Assembly: GCF_020379485.1 (NCBI RefSeq)
Contig: NC_063446.1
Coordinates: 10,525,597-10,589,596, forward strand
DNA from: Brassica napus
Lineage: Eukaryota; Streptophyta; Magnoliopsida; Brassicales; Brassicaceae
Direction of reading: 5' to 3'
Length of the DNA: 64,000 bases
Shown piece after piece: positions 47,813 to 59,432 of this stretch (position 1 is its first letter; each line of letters opens with the position of its first letter). The notes below the pieces were generated by a model. That model was not told the origin of the DNA, did not search any database, and saw nothing but the letters and a program-made list of their open reading frames with translations. The translations under genes were made by a program, and so were the position numbers.

Positions 47813-49302
47813 GAGATGATTGATTGTTACGTCCAAACCTTAGCCAAAGTCGTTGGAAGGTTATCATCAATCAATGTGCTCTGTTGATTTGGTGGTGTGA
47901 TTGGTCTTTCGTGTTTTACTCTGTTGTTGTATGTGATTTGGTTTAGTGAGGAAGATGCGAAAAATCGGATTTACAATGTTTCGTGTGAGAGGTATTTAGG
48001 GTTTGGGTGTGAGATTGATGAAGAGACTTCGACTAAGCTTGAAGGTTTTTGTCTTTTATTTACTTACAACTTGTCTCTTATGTGTTAGCTTTTGTGTTGA
48101 GTAGTGAATAATGATAAAGTGTGTTGCTTTTGTTTATGATAGGTTTGCCTGGTGTTCTGTTTGTGCTTCCAGATTCTTATGTTGATCCTGAAAACAAAGA
48201 TTATGGAGGTGATGGTTCTCAAAATGAAGTCTTTGCTAGTGGCGTTGACAATGCAAGAGTCTCAGTGCATCTCTCTTTAAATATGAAAGTGATGTTTTGA
48301 TTAGTCCATCTTGGCGAAGCTAATGAGTCTTTTGGCTATGATTAGCTTTGAATGCTAGAGGACTGACATCAAATAGTTTCTTTAAGCCAATATGTGCAGA
48401 TAGTTGATACTAATATTTAATCTAGCTGCAAGGGAGTTTAGATGAAAACATATATTGCATGCAGTTCTTGGGTCATGCAAAACAATTTTTAATTATCAGT
48501 CCTTCTTGGCGAACCTAATGAGTCTTTTTGAGCTATGATTAGCTTTGAATGCTAATGGACTATCATAAACTTTTTCCGCTTAGCTGATTATTTGCTGATA
48601 GTTAATAATATTTATCTAACTGCAAGCTGGTTTAGATGAAAACATATATTGTATGCAACTCTTGGATCATGAAAACAGTTATCAGTCCATCTTGGCGAAG
48701 CTAATGAGTCTTATTGTGCTATGATTAGCCTTTGAATGCTAATGGACTGACATTAAATATTTTCTCTTAGCCGATTGGTGCAGATGGGTAAATATTATAT
48801 CTGGCTGCAGGCCGGTTGAGATAAAACATATATTGCAACCCTTGTTTGCTTTATGCTAAACGAATTTAGCGAGTCTTTTGAGTGATTAGTTTTGATTGCT
48901 AATGCCTAATGGATTGACATCATTTTTCTCTTGGCCCGGGCACATCAAATTATAGCTTAAAGTCCATCTTGGCAAAGCTAACTAGTCTTTTTTGGGCAAT
49001 GATTAGCCTTTGAATGCTAATGGACTCACATTCCAAAATCCCTCAATTACGAGAGATAAATCAACTTTCTACATTTGTCGAATTGAACCTCTCAGCTGTT
49101 AGTCTGTTAAGAGAACATTCACAGTAATTCCTGATTTGTATCTTGTTAATGGGTTGCAGCTGAGCTATTTGTTAACGGAGAGATAGTCCAACGATCACCA
49201 GAGAGGCAGAGACGAGTTGAGCCGCAGACACAGAGAGCCCAAGATAGACCGAGATACAATGACAGAACTCGCTACTCTCGCCGCAAAGAAAACACACGTT
49301 GA
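47813..49302 (+). pseudogene. MORF2: MORF2/DAL1 organelle RNA-editing factor, first exon missing
   Basis: MORF2 binds PPR editing factors in plastids. Four exons join in phase: 47813-47859, 47947-48044, 48143-48208 and 49160-49302, encoding 117 residues: [56 protein letters not shown] and ELFVNGEIVQRSPERQRR to the stop. This part has no frame lesion. The expected first exon (transit peptide and the start of the MORF box, ending in the KPGGEGATKQQ region) is not found upstream; the space holds a retroelement-like segment (47302-47790) and AT-rich DNA. It is therefore probably a 5'-truncated pseudogene, unless a distant first exon lies beyond what I recognise. Position matches At2g33430. Confidence 0.82.
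48304..49035. repeat. Tandem repeat array of about 185-195 bp units in MORF2 intron
   Basis: Units begin GTCC(A/T)TCTTGGCGAAGCTAA at about 48304, 48499, 48684 and 48962, with a degenerate unit near 48856. Each continues ATGATTAGC.TTTGAATGCTAATGGACT and, in the longer units, AGATGAAAACATATATTG. The array accounts for most of the 951 bp intron. Confidence 0.85.
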
Positions 49303-49719
49303 AGTTAAACTGAAGATGATATACGTTAGTGAATGATAATGGTGGCGATAACCTTGGATATTGTTGAAATGCTAAGTTTTGTTTATATGTAACATTTTTT
49401 TTTACATAATAATGTAAATTGGAGAGAAGGCATTGGATATTTAGGCATAAAAAAAAATCGTTTTCCTTTCTAGAGGAAGCTATATATGTAATTTTCTTTT
49501 CTGAATTCGGCAGTGGCAAATGGTGGGATTATATTTTTCATTATCAAATTTATAGAAGGCTCTTTTGTCATTGTGGAATATACTTTGGGTTAAAATTAAA
49601 ACTAAATAAAAATAAAAGGGAGATCTGGTGATTTCTCAATAAATAAGAGAAAGTTAAACAAGTAGATTTAAAAAAAAAAATATCCAGCAGCCAAAATCTG
49701 CTGGGGCGAGTTTTGTTTC

Positions 49720-49738
49720 TCTCTCTCTCTCTCTCTAA
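49720..49738. repeat. (CT)n microsatellite in 5' UTR
   Basis: About nine CT units in the probable 5' UTR of the downstream gene, upstream of a 5' UTR intron (49823-50506). Confidence 0.8.
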
Positions 49739-50507
49739 TCCATCGCTCGCGTAAAAGTTGACGAAACTCTCTAAAGGAGGCGCTTATCTTCGCCGTCGGC
49801 GAGGCTATTTCATTAGCTGGAGGTGCGACACTTGTTCTCCTTCATTTCTTTGTTCCTAGGTTGTTTGTGCTTTCTCTTTGGGTGTATATAGTCGCGAATC
49901 GCGATAGAATCACACGATTACTTATCCATTTTGACATATCTAGGGTTTGTATCACTGCTGAGAACTTGCTAGTGATTTCAATGTGAAAATGGGGAGGGGG
50001 CCTTTGGAGATTTTTCTTCTCTGCGCGCCGTCTGATTGATTCTTTACGTTGTGGATTTGCTTGATGCGATTAGATTCAATTGTATCGTTGCTGTAATTTG
50101 TATGCTCACCTTGAATGTTTCCGAGGAACTAGTTAAGAAATGGTGCCGAGGCGCAACTGTAATATAAACCTAAAGGATTTTTGTTGAACTTGTTATCACT
50201 GATTTGAGATCTATAAACTAATAGAAACTTTTTTGAAGAGTATTGTGCTAGCACATTTATCAGTTGCTGTTACTGTTACTGTCTTTATTCATTTTGAAGT
50301 TCAGGTTATGATATGTTGCAAGAGATGAGGGAGCACTCTTACTTGACGTTGAGATATTGCAATTTGTTAAACAAATTAATGAATCTAGTTATGCGTTGGT
50401 TTATTTCTGTCTTTTCGTATATGATTATCTCTGCTGCTGGTTGTACTTGTTGTTTATTATCTCAAAGGAATAAAATAATCTGCCCTTTTTTTCCTTGAGG
50501 AATCAGG

Positions 50508-53500
50508 ATGAACGAAGTTAGTGATCAAAAGGCAAAGCCTGATGGAGATGAAAAGCTTGTCTATGAAGGATCTGCTGCTCGAACAAGGGCTACAAGCGTT
50601 GAGGAGATTATGCTAAGGAGGAAGAGGAAAGATTCCTTGGAAAATTTAGGAGCTCAGTTACTGGGTAACGATCTTGTTGAGAAGGCTTCTGACTATCATG
50701 AGTCTGGAAAAGGGTATGATAAATCGAAGGAAGTGAGTCGTGAAGAAGGAGTTGAGAACAGTTTAAGAAAGAAAGAAGATGCCATTTCTAATTCCACAGA
50801 GGAAAGACAAGATAAATCGAGGAAAGAAGACTCTTTGGGAGCAGTTCAGTTAGTCGGTAACAATCTTGTTGAGAAGGTTTCTGACTATCATGAGTCTGAA
50901 AAAGGGAATGATAGATCGGAGAAACCGAGGCATGGAGAGCTTGTTAATGACAGTTCAAGAAATAAAGAAGAGGCCATTTCTAGTTCTAAAGATGAAAAAT
51001 TAGATAAAGAGGGCACTGTTGGAGCAGCTACGCTACTGGGTAACGATCTTGGTGAGAAGGTTTCTGACGATCATGCCTCTGAGAAAGGGAATGATAAGTC
51101 CAAGAAAGTAAGGCATGAAGATCGTGGCAAGGACAGCTCAAGAAAGAAAGAAGATGCCACTTCTAGTTCTAAGAATGAAGGACCAGATAAACCGAGGAAA
51201 GATGACCATGTTGAAGCAGCTCAGTTACTGGGTAATGATCTTGTTGAGAAGGTGTCGGACTGTCGTGCGTCTGACAAAGAGCTTGAAAAATCCAAGAAAG
51301 TGAGTTGTGAAAGTGTTAAGGACAGCTCAAGAAAGAAAGAAGAAGCTACTTCTAGATCTAGGGAAGAAAGACTAGATAAACCAATGACAAAGGACCCCGT
51401 TGATAAAGTTTCTGACTACCGTGCGTCCGGAAGAGAGCATGACAGATCCAAGAAATTAAGACCTGAAGAACGCATTAAGGACAGTTCAAAAAAGAAAGAA
51501 GACACCATTTCTAGCTCTAGAGAAGAAAAATCGATGAAAGACGATCCTGTAGGAGCAGCTCAATTACTGAGTAACGATCTTGTTGAGAAGGTTTCTGACT
51601 ATCATGAGTCTAAAAGAGGGTATCATAGATCTGAGAAACTGAGGCGTGAAGAAGATGATAAGGACAGGTTAAGAAAGAAGGTGGACGCCAATTCTAGTTG
51701 TAGAGAAGAAAAACTAGATAAACCAACAAAAGAGGAGGAGCCTGCTGGGCATAGAAAACGGAAGGCAGAAGGAGAGGGTTCTAGAACCAAAGAAAAAATA
51801 GTGGAAGAACATAGTAAGGATAGACGAATAAAGAAAGAAGAAACTAATTCTAGTTTTAGGGAGGAAAGACCAGATAAAAAGATGAAGAAGGAAGACCTTG
51901 CTGCAAACAGAAAAATAAGGGTTGAAGGAGAATTTCCTACAACTGAAACGAAAACAAGGGCATATAGAGATGGGCGTGGTGTGGATACCAGAATGAAGGC
52001 AAACAGAGAAAGACCTGCTGAAAAACAGATTCATCCACAGGATGCAGGCCGGGAACAAGGAAGAAATGCTCTTGAAAATTCAGCTAGTAGTAGGAAGCGT
52101 CTTAGAAGTCTAGTGGTGGCAGATATACCTCGAAATGGTATTTCGTACTTTTAATTGACAGCAAACAAAGAAAGAAAAAATCAGGCCTATGACTTACACC
52201 AAGGATGCTGTCTGCTGCATCTCCTTGGATGGCTGCTCCTTTGCGGGTTCGAACCTCAAATTCGACGCCCTAAAGACTATGTCGAGACAACAGTAAGAAT
52301 TCCTTCTCCAGAACTCTTGCCATCTGCTGCAAATGTGTAACTTTTAATAATCATCTGGTTAATTTTTTCCAAGCTAGCTCGAATATCTGCATATATCTTT
52401 GGTCCCATCAGTAAGATTCAAACGGTTATTTTTTCACTTTCTAACAATTGAGTTTACAACATGCTACTGAGCTGTGTGACTTCTTTTTAATGATTTAAGC
52501 CTGAATGCAATTTGTCATTCAATTATTGTGATATGATTGTCCGGTAGAAGTTTATGTTGCATTATTCACGAGTAGTGAGCACCAGTCCTTTTTTGATCCA
52601 GACAGAGATTCAAACTAGAAAGATATATCAGACTTTGGAACTTACTAAAACATCTGGACCCATATTTTAGAGTACATAAGCATGGTATTGTCAGTCACAT
52701 TTTGTTTTTGTAGTTGTTACTTTTTTTTGGTTCTGTTGAAGCATCTTGATTGACTATGTTTGCCTTTTAATTTCTATAGTCAGGGAAATTAGTAGACTTC
52801 TTTATCATCATCGATTAATGTGTGATTCAGTCTCAGATTTGTATACTTGTGCCACTGCTTAATTCTCCTTTATTGGACCAAAAAAAATACTCATTGCCAT
52901 GTCTTTGAAGGAAGTCTCGATGGAAGCATTATGCCACTAGTTTATAAACTATGTATAGCTACTTGAGTTCAATGAATGCAAGATAGTTAATATATCACAC
53001 TTGTTGTTCTTACATCTTTAGGCATTTATGGTGGGAAACATATGGTTTGGGTTAGTTGATTATGGCTAATCCTAGCGATTTTTCCCAAGGATGCCCTTTG
53101 ACTCTGAGAATAGAAATTTGGACGTCGTTAATGTAAACTATTTCATGGGTGAAAGGAATAGGCGGCACCGAGAGTTACTGTAGTTTATGGATTCATGCAC
53201 TTGAAATAATATGTTTTCAAGCCACATGTGAAATCGTATTCTGACTGTGGTGTGTTGGAATCTCTTAAATAGGGTGTTTATGTTGGGTATGTCATATTTC
53301 ACATTCAGGAGGCTGATGAAGCTGTCTGCTAAATAAGAAGACTCCAGGTGTAGTGACGAGTTATTGTGTTCAAGTTCCTTTGCATTTTTTTCTCTTTTGG
53401 CGGCTTGGGGAATTTATAAAAATCATCCTTATGATTCCTGTGTGAATCTTGGTTTACCTTCTTGTGTCTTTGATCCTTTTATAATACCATATCAGGCTGC

Positions 53501-56451
53501 TTTAATTTCGTTTTTCCGTACTGATTGTTGTTGTAGGAATACTCGCATACGCAGTTAAAACCTGCCTAGGATGCTCTTTTTCTTTTATTTCTTTCATCTG
53601 TTTGTTTATATCTGTGTTTTATTCGTAGCAGGATCAGCTACTTTGTGTTGATTGTTATCTCGATGCTTTCGTGATATAGCTCTAAGAATTACATTTATGT
53701 CCTAAACTTTTACCTCCATCTCTTGAATGGATCTGTGTTCCATTGCTGATGATCAACTTTCTTGTAAATGGTAAAAGATACGCAGATTACCTTTGCATAA
53801 AGCTATCATTAATGAGATGTGGAGCCCTAACAAGGTGGAACAACAACCCTTTGCTTGAGCCTAATGACTGATGATTTTTTGTATTTGTTCTTCATGTTTG
53901 ATTAGTTGTTTCTGTGATTTTTGGTTGAGAGTAGCTATAGGAAAGTTTTTGAAAACTGACTGGATTATCAAGGCTGTAGAGACTGTGTCCTACTTGGCCT
54001 TGTAAACCAGTACTGTGCTTTTTGCTATGATTTCTGAGCTATGTTATGGTTACCATCCATGAAGCAGGTTTTCAGACGGTTGCTATTTTCATGCAGAGCG
54101 GTGAATTGGAAAAAAAGGAGCCAGCCACAAATGCACTAAGTGACAATGTGGAGGACTCATCGAACAAGGTAGAAATTAATGCCCTAAATTTGCTTCTTCT
54201 GACAGTGGGTAAAACCTTTTATATTGACAACGAATGTAGAATTTATTTTAAATATCTCTAAACATATTTATTTTTATAAGATAACAGTATAGGTCAGTGA
54301 ACCATGGTTTATAGTTCAGATCAAATTTTAAGTATGTGCACATAGTTTTATACCACAAAAAAAACCTTGCTCTAGAGACCCAAACATTGGCATATGTAAA
54401 TTTGACTTTGCATTTCCATTCATGATGGAGCATATCTTGGAATTTTCCAGCACGTTTATCATGCTGACAGGTTTTATCCCTTTCCCGTTTAATTCGTTGT
54501 AGTAGTTTAAAATGAAGATTTTAGAATATCAACTTTCTTGTTAACTTTCGCTGGTATTGGTAGGTGTTACGATTAAAAACTTGTTCATATTGGTTCAACT
54601 TGGGAAGCCATATCAGACCACCTGACGAAAAATATAATTGAAATTCTCTCTGCATCTACGGCATCTTTATAGTTGATTATGTTAAAAGCGTTAATCTTTT
54701 TTTTGGATTTGCGTGCTATTAATTTATTTTTTACTTCAAGCTTGCTGTTGATTCTAATATACCTGTTGCAGATCTTTATTGGTGGATTTCCAAAAGCAAT
54801 TTCATCCGAAATGGTATGATTAACTGTAATCCTTTGAAAACTTTTGACACGTTCAGTCTCAAATTCAAGGATTTTTATGATCCTTCTTTGTTGCTTTTTC
54901 AGCTAAAGGAGATTGTCAGTGTCTTTGGACCTTTAAAAGCATACCGGTTCGTGATCAACAATGATCTCAATCAGCGATGCGCTTTCCTAGAGGTTAGAAG
55001 ATGCTCTTATCTTGGCTTTCTCGGTGGCTAATATTTAATATCACTCTATAATCTATATGTGCCATCAAGTTCAACTCAGATACCCATCATAATCTGCCAG
55101 CTTGACGTAATTATTGTGATTGTTTCGTAAAGTTGAAGATACTATTAATGAATGTGACTGTAGTTCCAAATATCCGCATATGTTTTTAACTCTGATTACA
55201 ATTTTATACCGCAGTACATTGATGGATCTGTTACCCTCAAAGCTTGTGCCGGCCTTAATGGTATGAAGTTAGGTGGCAGTGTAATAACTGCCGTTTGTGC
55301 ACTTCCTGATTCGTCATCTGTAGCGGTAATTCAGTGACCCAACTTTACTTTTTTTGGTTAGTTCATGTTCTGTTTGAATGGTTTTGCTTTAGTTACTTGT
55401 GAGAGTGATGTTGTATATATTGTGTTGCAGTCTGATGAGAATCCACCATTCTATGGGATACCTGAGCATGCAAAACCACTTCTTGGCAAACCTAAGCATA
55501 TCCTAAAGCTTAAGAACTTGGTGAGGATAGATTGCCTTTTTTTCTTGTGAACATCACCCGCAAAAAGTTTGCGAGGATATATTATTAAAATTCTATTCTT
55601 ACTTGTTTGACAGGTTGACCCAGAAGATCTGCCATTGCTGTCTGTGCCAGAAATGAAAGAAATTCTGGAGGATGTACGGCTCGAATGTGCCAGGTTAAGC
55701 TCTGTGATTGTTGTTCCCATGAGTTCATGAGCTCCTAAAAGCTAGTAAATTAAGAGACAGACCTCTGCGTCTTATTGTGTGCAGGTTTGGTGTTATTAAG
55801 TCGATAAACATCGTGAAACATGAGAGCAAAGATATTAGTGGCTCAAACACAGATGCATCGTTGAACCAAGAATCTAAAGAAATGAATGTGTCAGTGATTC
55901 AGGAGAAAGACGAGATATCCGAGAAAGTGGATGACACTGCAGATAATGTAGATTCTGGAGAAGTTGTCAGGTCAGACAGTTCGACGGGTGCAGACAAGTT
56001 TTGTGAACCGTGCTCAGTTACTGCGCTTGAGACAGTCAGTCAAGCAAATGAAGATCATGACTCTACCGAACAAGGAAATTCTGAGAAGCTTGTCGGGGAA
56101 AGTGAGGCAGCGATTCCGCAAGAAGAAGTAGGATCAGCCCGTGCTCAGGATGAGCCAGAGATTCCGCAAGAAGAAGTAGAATCAGTCCGTGCACAAGACG
56201 AGCCAGAGAATCCGCAAGAAGTAGGATCAGCACGTGCTGTCAAGACAAGATGGGATAGTGGCGACAAGATAGAGGAAGAACAAGACCCGGAGGATGTCTT
56301 TGAGCCGGGATGTATCTTCATTGAGTACGGAAGACCAGAAGCCACACGCGTTGCAGCTCATTCCTTGCACGGACGGCTCTACGACAGCAGGATTGTGAAA
56401 GCGGAATACGTTTCTAAAGAGCTTTACAAAATCAGGTTCCCAAGTGGGTAG
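50508..56451 (+). CDS. Charged repeat protein with C-terminal RRM/UHM (U2AF large-subunit-like)
   Basis: Probable splicing-related nuclear protein. Eight coding exons join in phase: 50508-52137, 54068-54168, 54772-54813, 54903-54992, 55215-55325, 55431-55520, 55614-55693 and 55785-56451, giving 936 residues. The long first exon is almost wholly charged, with six units of about 60 residues built on QLLGNDLVEKVSDYHES and SSRKKEDATSSS. A U2AF65-like RRM follows (IFIGGFPKAISSEM, FGPLKAYRFV, GLNGMKLGGSVITA). The C-terminal U2AF-homology-type motif is split by an acidic insert (FGVIKSINIV ... VFEPGCIFIEYGRPEATRVA ... SRIVKAEYV). The insert has a 16-residue unit (IPQEEVGSARAQDEPE) repeated about three times. 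A 1.9 kb intron (52138-54067) separates the charged exon from the RRM part, so two transcripts are possible. It matches At2g33435/At2g33440. Confidence 0.85.
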
Positions 56452-57057
56452 ATAAAGAATCCTCCCCACAAGAAAATGACTAGTAATCTGATTCTTCTTT
56501 ATTTTGGCAACATACATACCGTTTCAAACCGAGGTCAGAGACACTTACCGTTTGAATTTCTTAACTCTTATTGTGTCAACTTTAGAGTTATTTTAAAGCA
56601 TATAAAAATTGAAAACACTTGAAGAAATCTCTTTATAATAGTTTAAGATTTTGATCAGAGGTTGGCTTTTCGTCACCACCACGACCACCTGTGTCTTAGT
56701 TATTTGTGCATTCCAGAATCTAAGCATATCTATATTATTAAGACCTTACTTCATATTTTGGTGGATAAGATCCCGGTTTTCGGAACAGAGATTGGCCGAT
56801 AACCGGAGTCGACATCCATCATCATTAAATGCTACCTGGTTATCATTAAAACCGAGAATGTAACCTTCTGAATGAGCTAGAGGGTTTCTTTCTTTTTTCT
56901 ACGAAATAAATGCCCAATCTCGTGCGTCTCGTAAGAATTTAGAATTGTTAGGACACGGCTTGTCTTGGTAGGGAATAAATCTGTGTATATATGTTTTAAG
57001 TTGTGTTACATAGTGTCTTGTACCCCAAAGAACTTTGCTGGAAACATTATGCATGTT
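56452..57057. other. Intergenic gap
   Basis: 3' flank of the RRM gene. AT-rich; no feature recognised other than the start of the L28 relic that follows. Confidence 0.45.
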
Positions 57058-57215
57058 TTTAAACTTCTTTAACTTAGAGCACAAGAAAGTTTGGTGGGAA
57101 GCTGGCAAACGTTTTGTTAAACTTCGTTATCTACTAAAGCCTTGAAGACCATTGAGAAAAACGCAAATCGATGCTGTTGCCAAGAATGCTGGCATTGATC
57201 TTCCCAAGAAATAGA
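57058..57215 (+). pseudogene. Relic of plastid ribosomal protein L28 (C-terminal end)
   Basis: The plus strand reads FNLEHKKVWWEAGKRFVKLR and then, after a frame change near 57117, KALKTIEKNA; after another change it reads DAVAKNAGIDLPKK with a stop at 57213-57215. This closely follows the C-terminus of plastid L28 as I remember it. The conserved zinc-finger-like N-terminal part is missing. In Arabidopsis the L28 gene (At2g33450) sits between the RRM gene and RIC1, exactly where this lies. Confidence 0.85.
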
Positions 57216-57293
57216 CCAACAACATCTAGTACATGATGATTAGTCACACAGGTTATATGCGTTACATTTCATGTTTTCGTTTTTAGGTGTATA

Positions 57294-58012
57294 TCAGATA
57301 ATATCGTTAGAGGTATCATCGACTGAACTCTCGGGTGGTTTTCCTTTTGATGATTTTTCATTGATGTCTCCTCCTATTGATCCTTTTAGTTTCCTCGGTC
57401 GTGATGCAGCTTTCCGTGGAGGAGCTGAACCATCAGGAAGAATATGATTAGTAGATGCTTCAGTATCTTTAACCGAGTCCATTGACCCGTGTTTGCTTCG
57501 GTTATGTCTTGACTGCTTCACTGATGATGCAGCATTTCCGCTGCTAGGAGACCTGTTGTGGTTTGGACTAGCATCTGGCCCCGGTTTACGCCTTGGTTTC
57601 TGTTTTGGCTTCTCGTTGGTGTTGGTGGGAAGTAGTTCTTTTTCCCCGGTTTGACCTTTTTCATGTTCTTGAGGTTTGAAGTCATTCATCTGCGGTTAGC
57701 AACTACGATGATGATGAGCTTACATCGTATATGGATATGTACAAAATGTATGATCGTACCCAGCTTGGCGTAGTGGTGACCTCGGAGCCGATATGTGCAA
57801 CATGCTTTACATCGGTCTGGAAACCCATTTTGCATCTCCAGCTCTTTCTCTTCTTCATCTGCAATATAACATGATCACGTGACTTGTAACGCAAGAAAAA
57901 ACAGATGTTTTTTGTTTTTTTTTTTGTGTGGAAAGATCGAAGACAGACTCTCACCAAAAATCTGAGTAATGTAACAAAGGCCTTTAAGAAGGCCTTTCAT
58001 CGTCGTCGCCAT
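57294..58012 (-). CDS. RIC1: CRIB-motif ROP effector RIC1, with an apparent frameshift
   Basis: RIC proteins bind active ROP GTPases through a CRIB motif; RIC1 acts on cortical microtubules. Exons are 58012-57955 (MATTMKGLLKGLCYITQIF), 57858-57760 and 57689-57294. Exon 2 begins in frame with DEEEKELEMQ. The CRIB motif (GFQTDVKHVAHIG) and all of exon 3 (MNDFKPQEHEKG to the terminal SNDII) are in the next frame. One extra A in CAAAATGGG (T-run 57827-57830 on plus) explains it: without it the protein would read through EMQMGFQTDV. This is either a disabling mutation or a homopolymer assembly error. The rest of the gene, including the Pro/Arg/Lys-rich C-terminus, is intact. Position matches At2g33460. 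Confidence 0.82.
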
Positions 58013-59432
58013 TAAACTTTTATGAAGGGTTGACCCCGGTTAGTGTGTACCACCCACACGCCGGAGGCAACCTTTTTTGTTTAAGATTTAATGATTGTTA
58101 CAGCTCTGTAACTCCCATAAACCTAAAACATGCAGGAAAATCAAACCAAGAAACAAACCAACAATAAGTAGCAAGGCACAAACAAATAAAACGCCACAAA
58201 ATGTAGCAAATATTACCATGAACCCATGGATTTTCTCTCTTGACGAGAAAAATGTTGAAATTTTCTAATGAAGAGAGGAAAAAAGAGTAGAGAAAGAGAT
58301 CTCTCTCGAAAGTTACTGGTTGAGAGATCTCCAACCAAGAGAAAGGGGAGAGAGAGCACTATAATTATGTTTTATTTTTACCATAGAAAGATAAACAAAC
58401 AAAACTTTTACAAATTGTAATTTACAAATAATATATGGACTTTTTAAATTTAGATTGTTGATGATAATGGAGACAACGCATATATAATCAAACCCTCCAT
58501 GGGAACACAAGTTGTCGACACGATTTGTAAGAAAGTAGACAAAACACCACCAAACATATACTAATTTTATTCTACACTGCTAATAAACATATGCATAACA
58601 ATAATACCAAAAAAACATATGCATATCAAAACATATAAGTTTGGATATTTTTTTAAAGTCATCTGATATAAAACAATCATGTAATCAGAATGAGTCAGAA
58701 TGGATATAAAAGCCGAAGTGGATAAGTTCATACGGAGAAACTAGAGCTAGCAAGCCATTCGTGCCGTAGTTGTGCACTATTAGTTGCAACACTGACAAGA
58801 AGCAGTGGGAGGATGTGTTAGTTCACCCTCAAACCACACTAAGAGGGATTGAGCACCAAATTGTATATCTACAAAGAGAATATTGGGACAAACAAGTTTT
58901 GTTGTTGAGTTATTAGAAAAAAACGTACATGAAGCTTACTTTTTTTCATTTGGTAGTCTGAGGTTTTGTTGAAGATTGAATAAAAAGAGCTTTAGGAGCT
59001 TGAAGATGATTTACTTGATCGTGTGAAGGGTCTTGAAGGGGATGTTTCACTGGTCACAAACTTCTATGAGCCACTTATTAAATATGAAGCTGGTTGTATT
59101 CAGCTGCTGAAAGGTAATAAGTTTTTTTTTCTTTTATTTCTTTGTATTACTGACAACAACTTTACTCACTTCCTCCACCTATGAAATAACATATATAAGG
59201 AAGAAATGTTATGCACAGAGAAGCGTGCATGTAAACATAAAATAATCTGTACATAAATACTTCTTATATATTTAACACATTCTCATGTTTGATGAGAATT
59301 CTTTTGGGGCTTGTAGGAGGAAGGCTCTGTTGTGGACAAGGAAGCTTCTGATGAGGAGCAATTCCCACTTGGTGAGTGAAAGAGAAACACTTCTGCACAT
59401 GACTGTGCTATACAAAGGTTAAAACTCAATTA
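58013..59432. other. Intergenic region with unidentified coding scraps
   Basis: Upstream flank of RIC1, then DNA containing short protein-like pieces on the plus strand: LLDRVKGLEGDVSLVTNFYE (about 59010-59077, followed by a GT donor) and EEGSVVDKEASDEEQFPLGE (about 59318-59377, preceded by an AG acceptor). They look like two exons of one gene, but I do not recognise it and no start or further exons were found. Confidence 0.4.

Noticed and set aside
48304..49035. Regularly spaced repeats resembling a CRISPR array
   Set aside because: Units are 105-195 bp, diverged and without short conserved repeats and unique spacers. They sit in a plant intron.
52155..52340. Possible extra exon after the charged exon of the RRM gene
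   Set aside because: The frame from 52137 must splice to 54068 to give GFQTVAIFMQSGELEKKEP in phase. The 52155 frame has no suitable acceptor and its product is not family-like.
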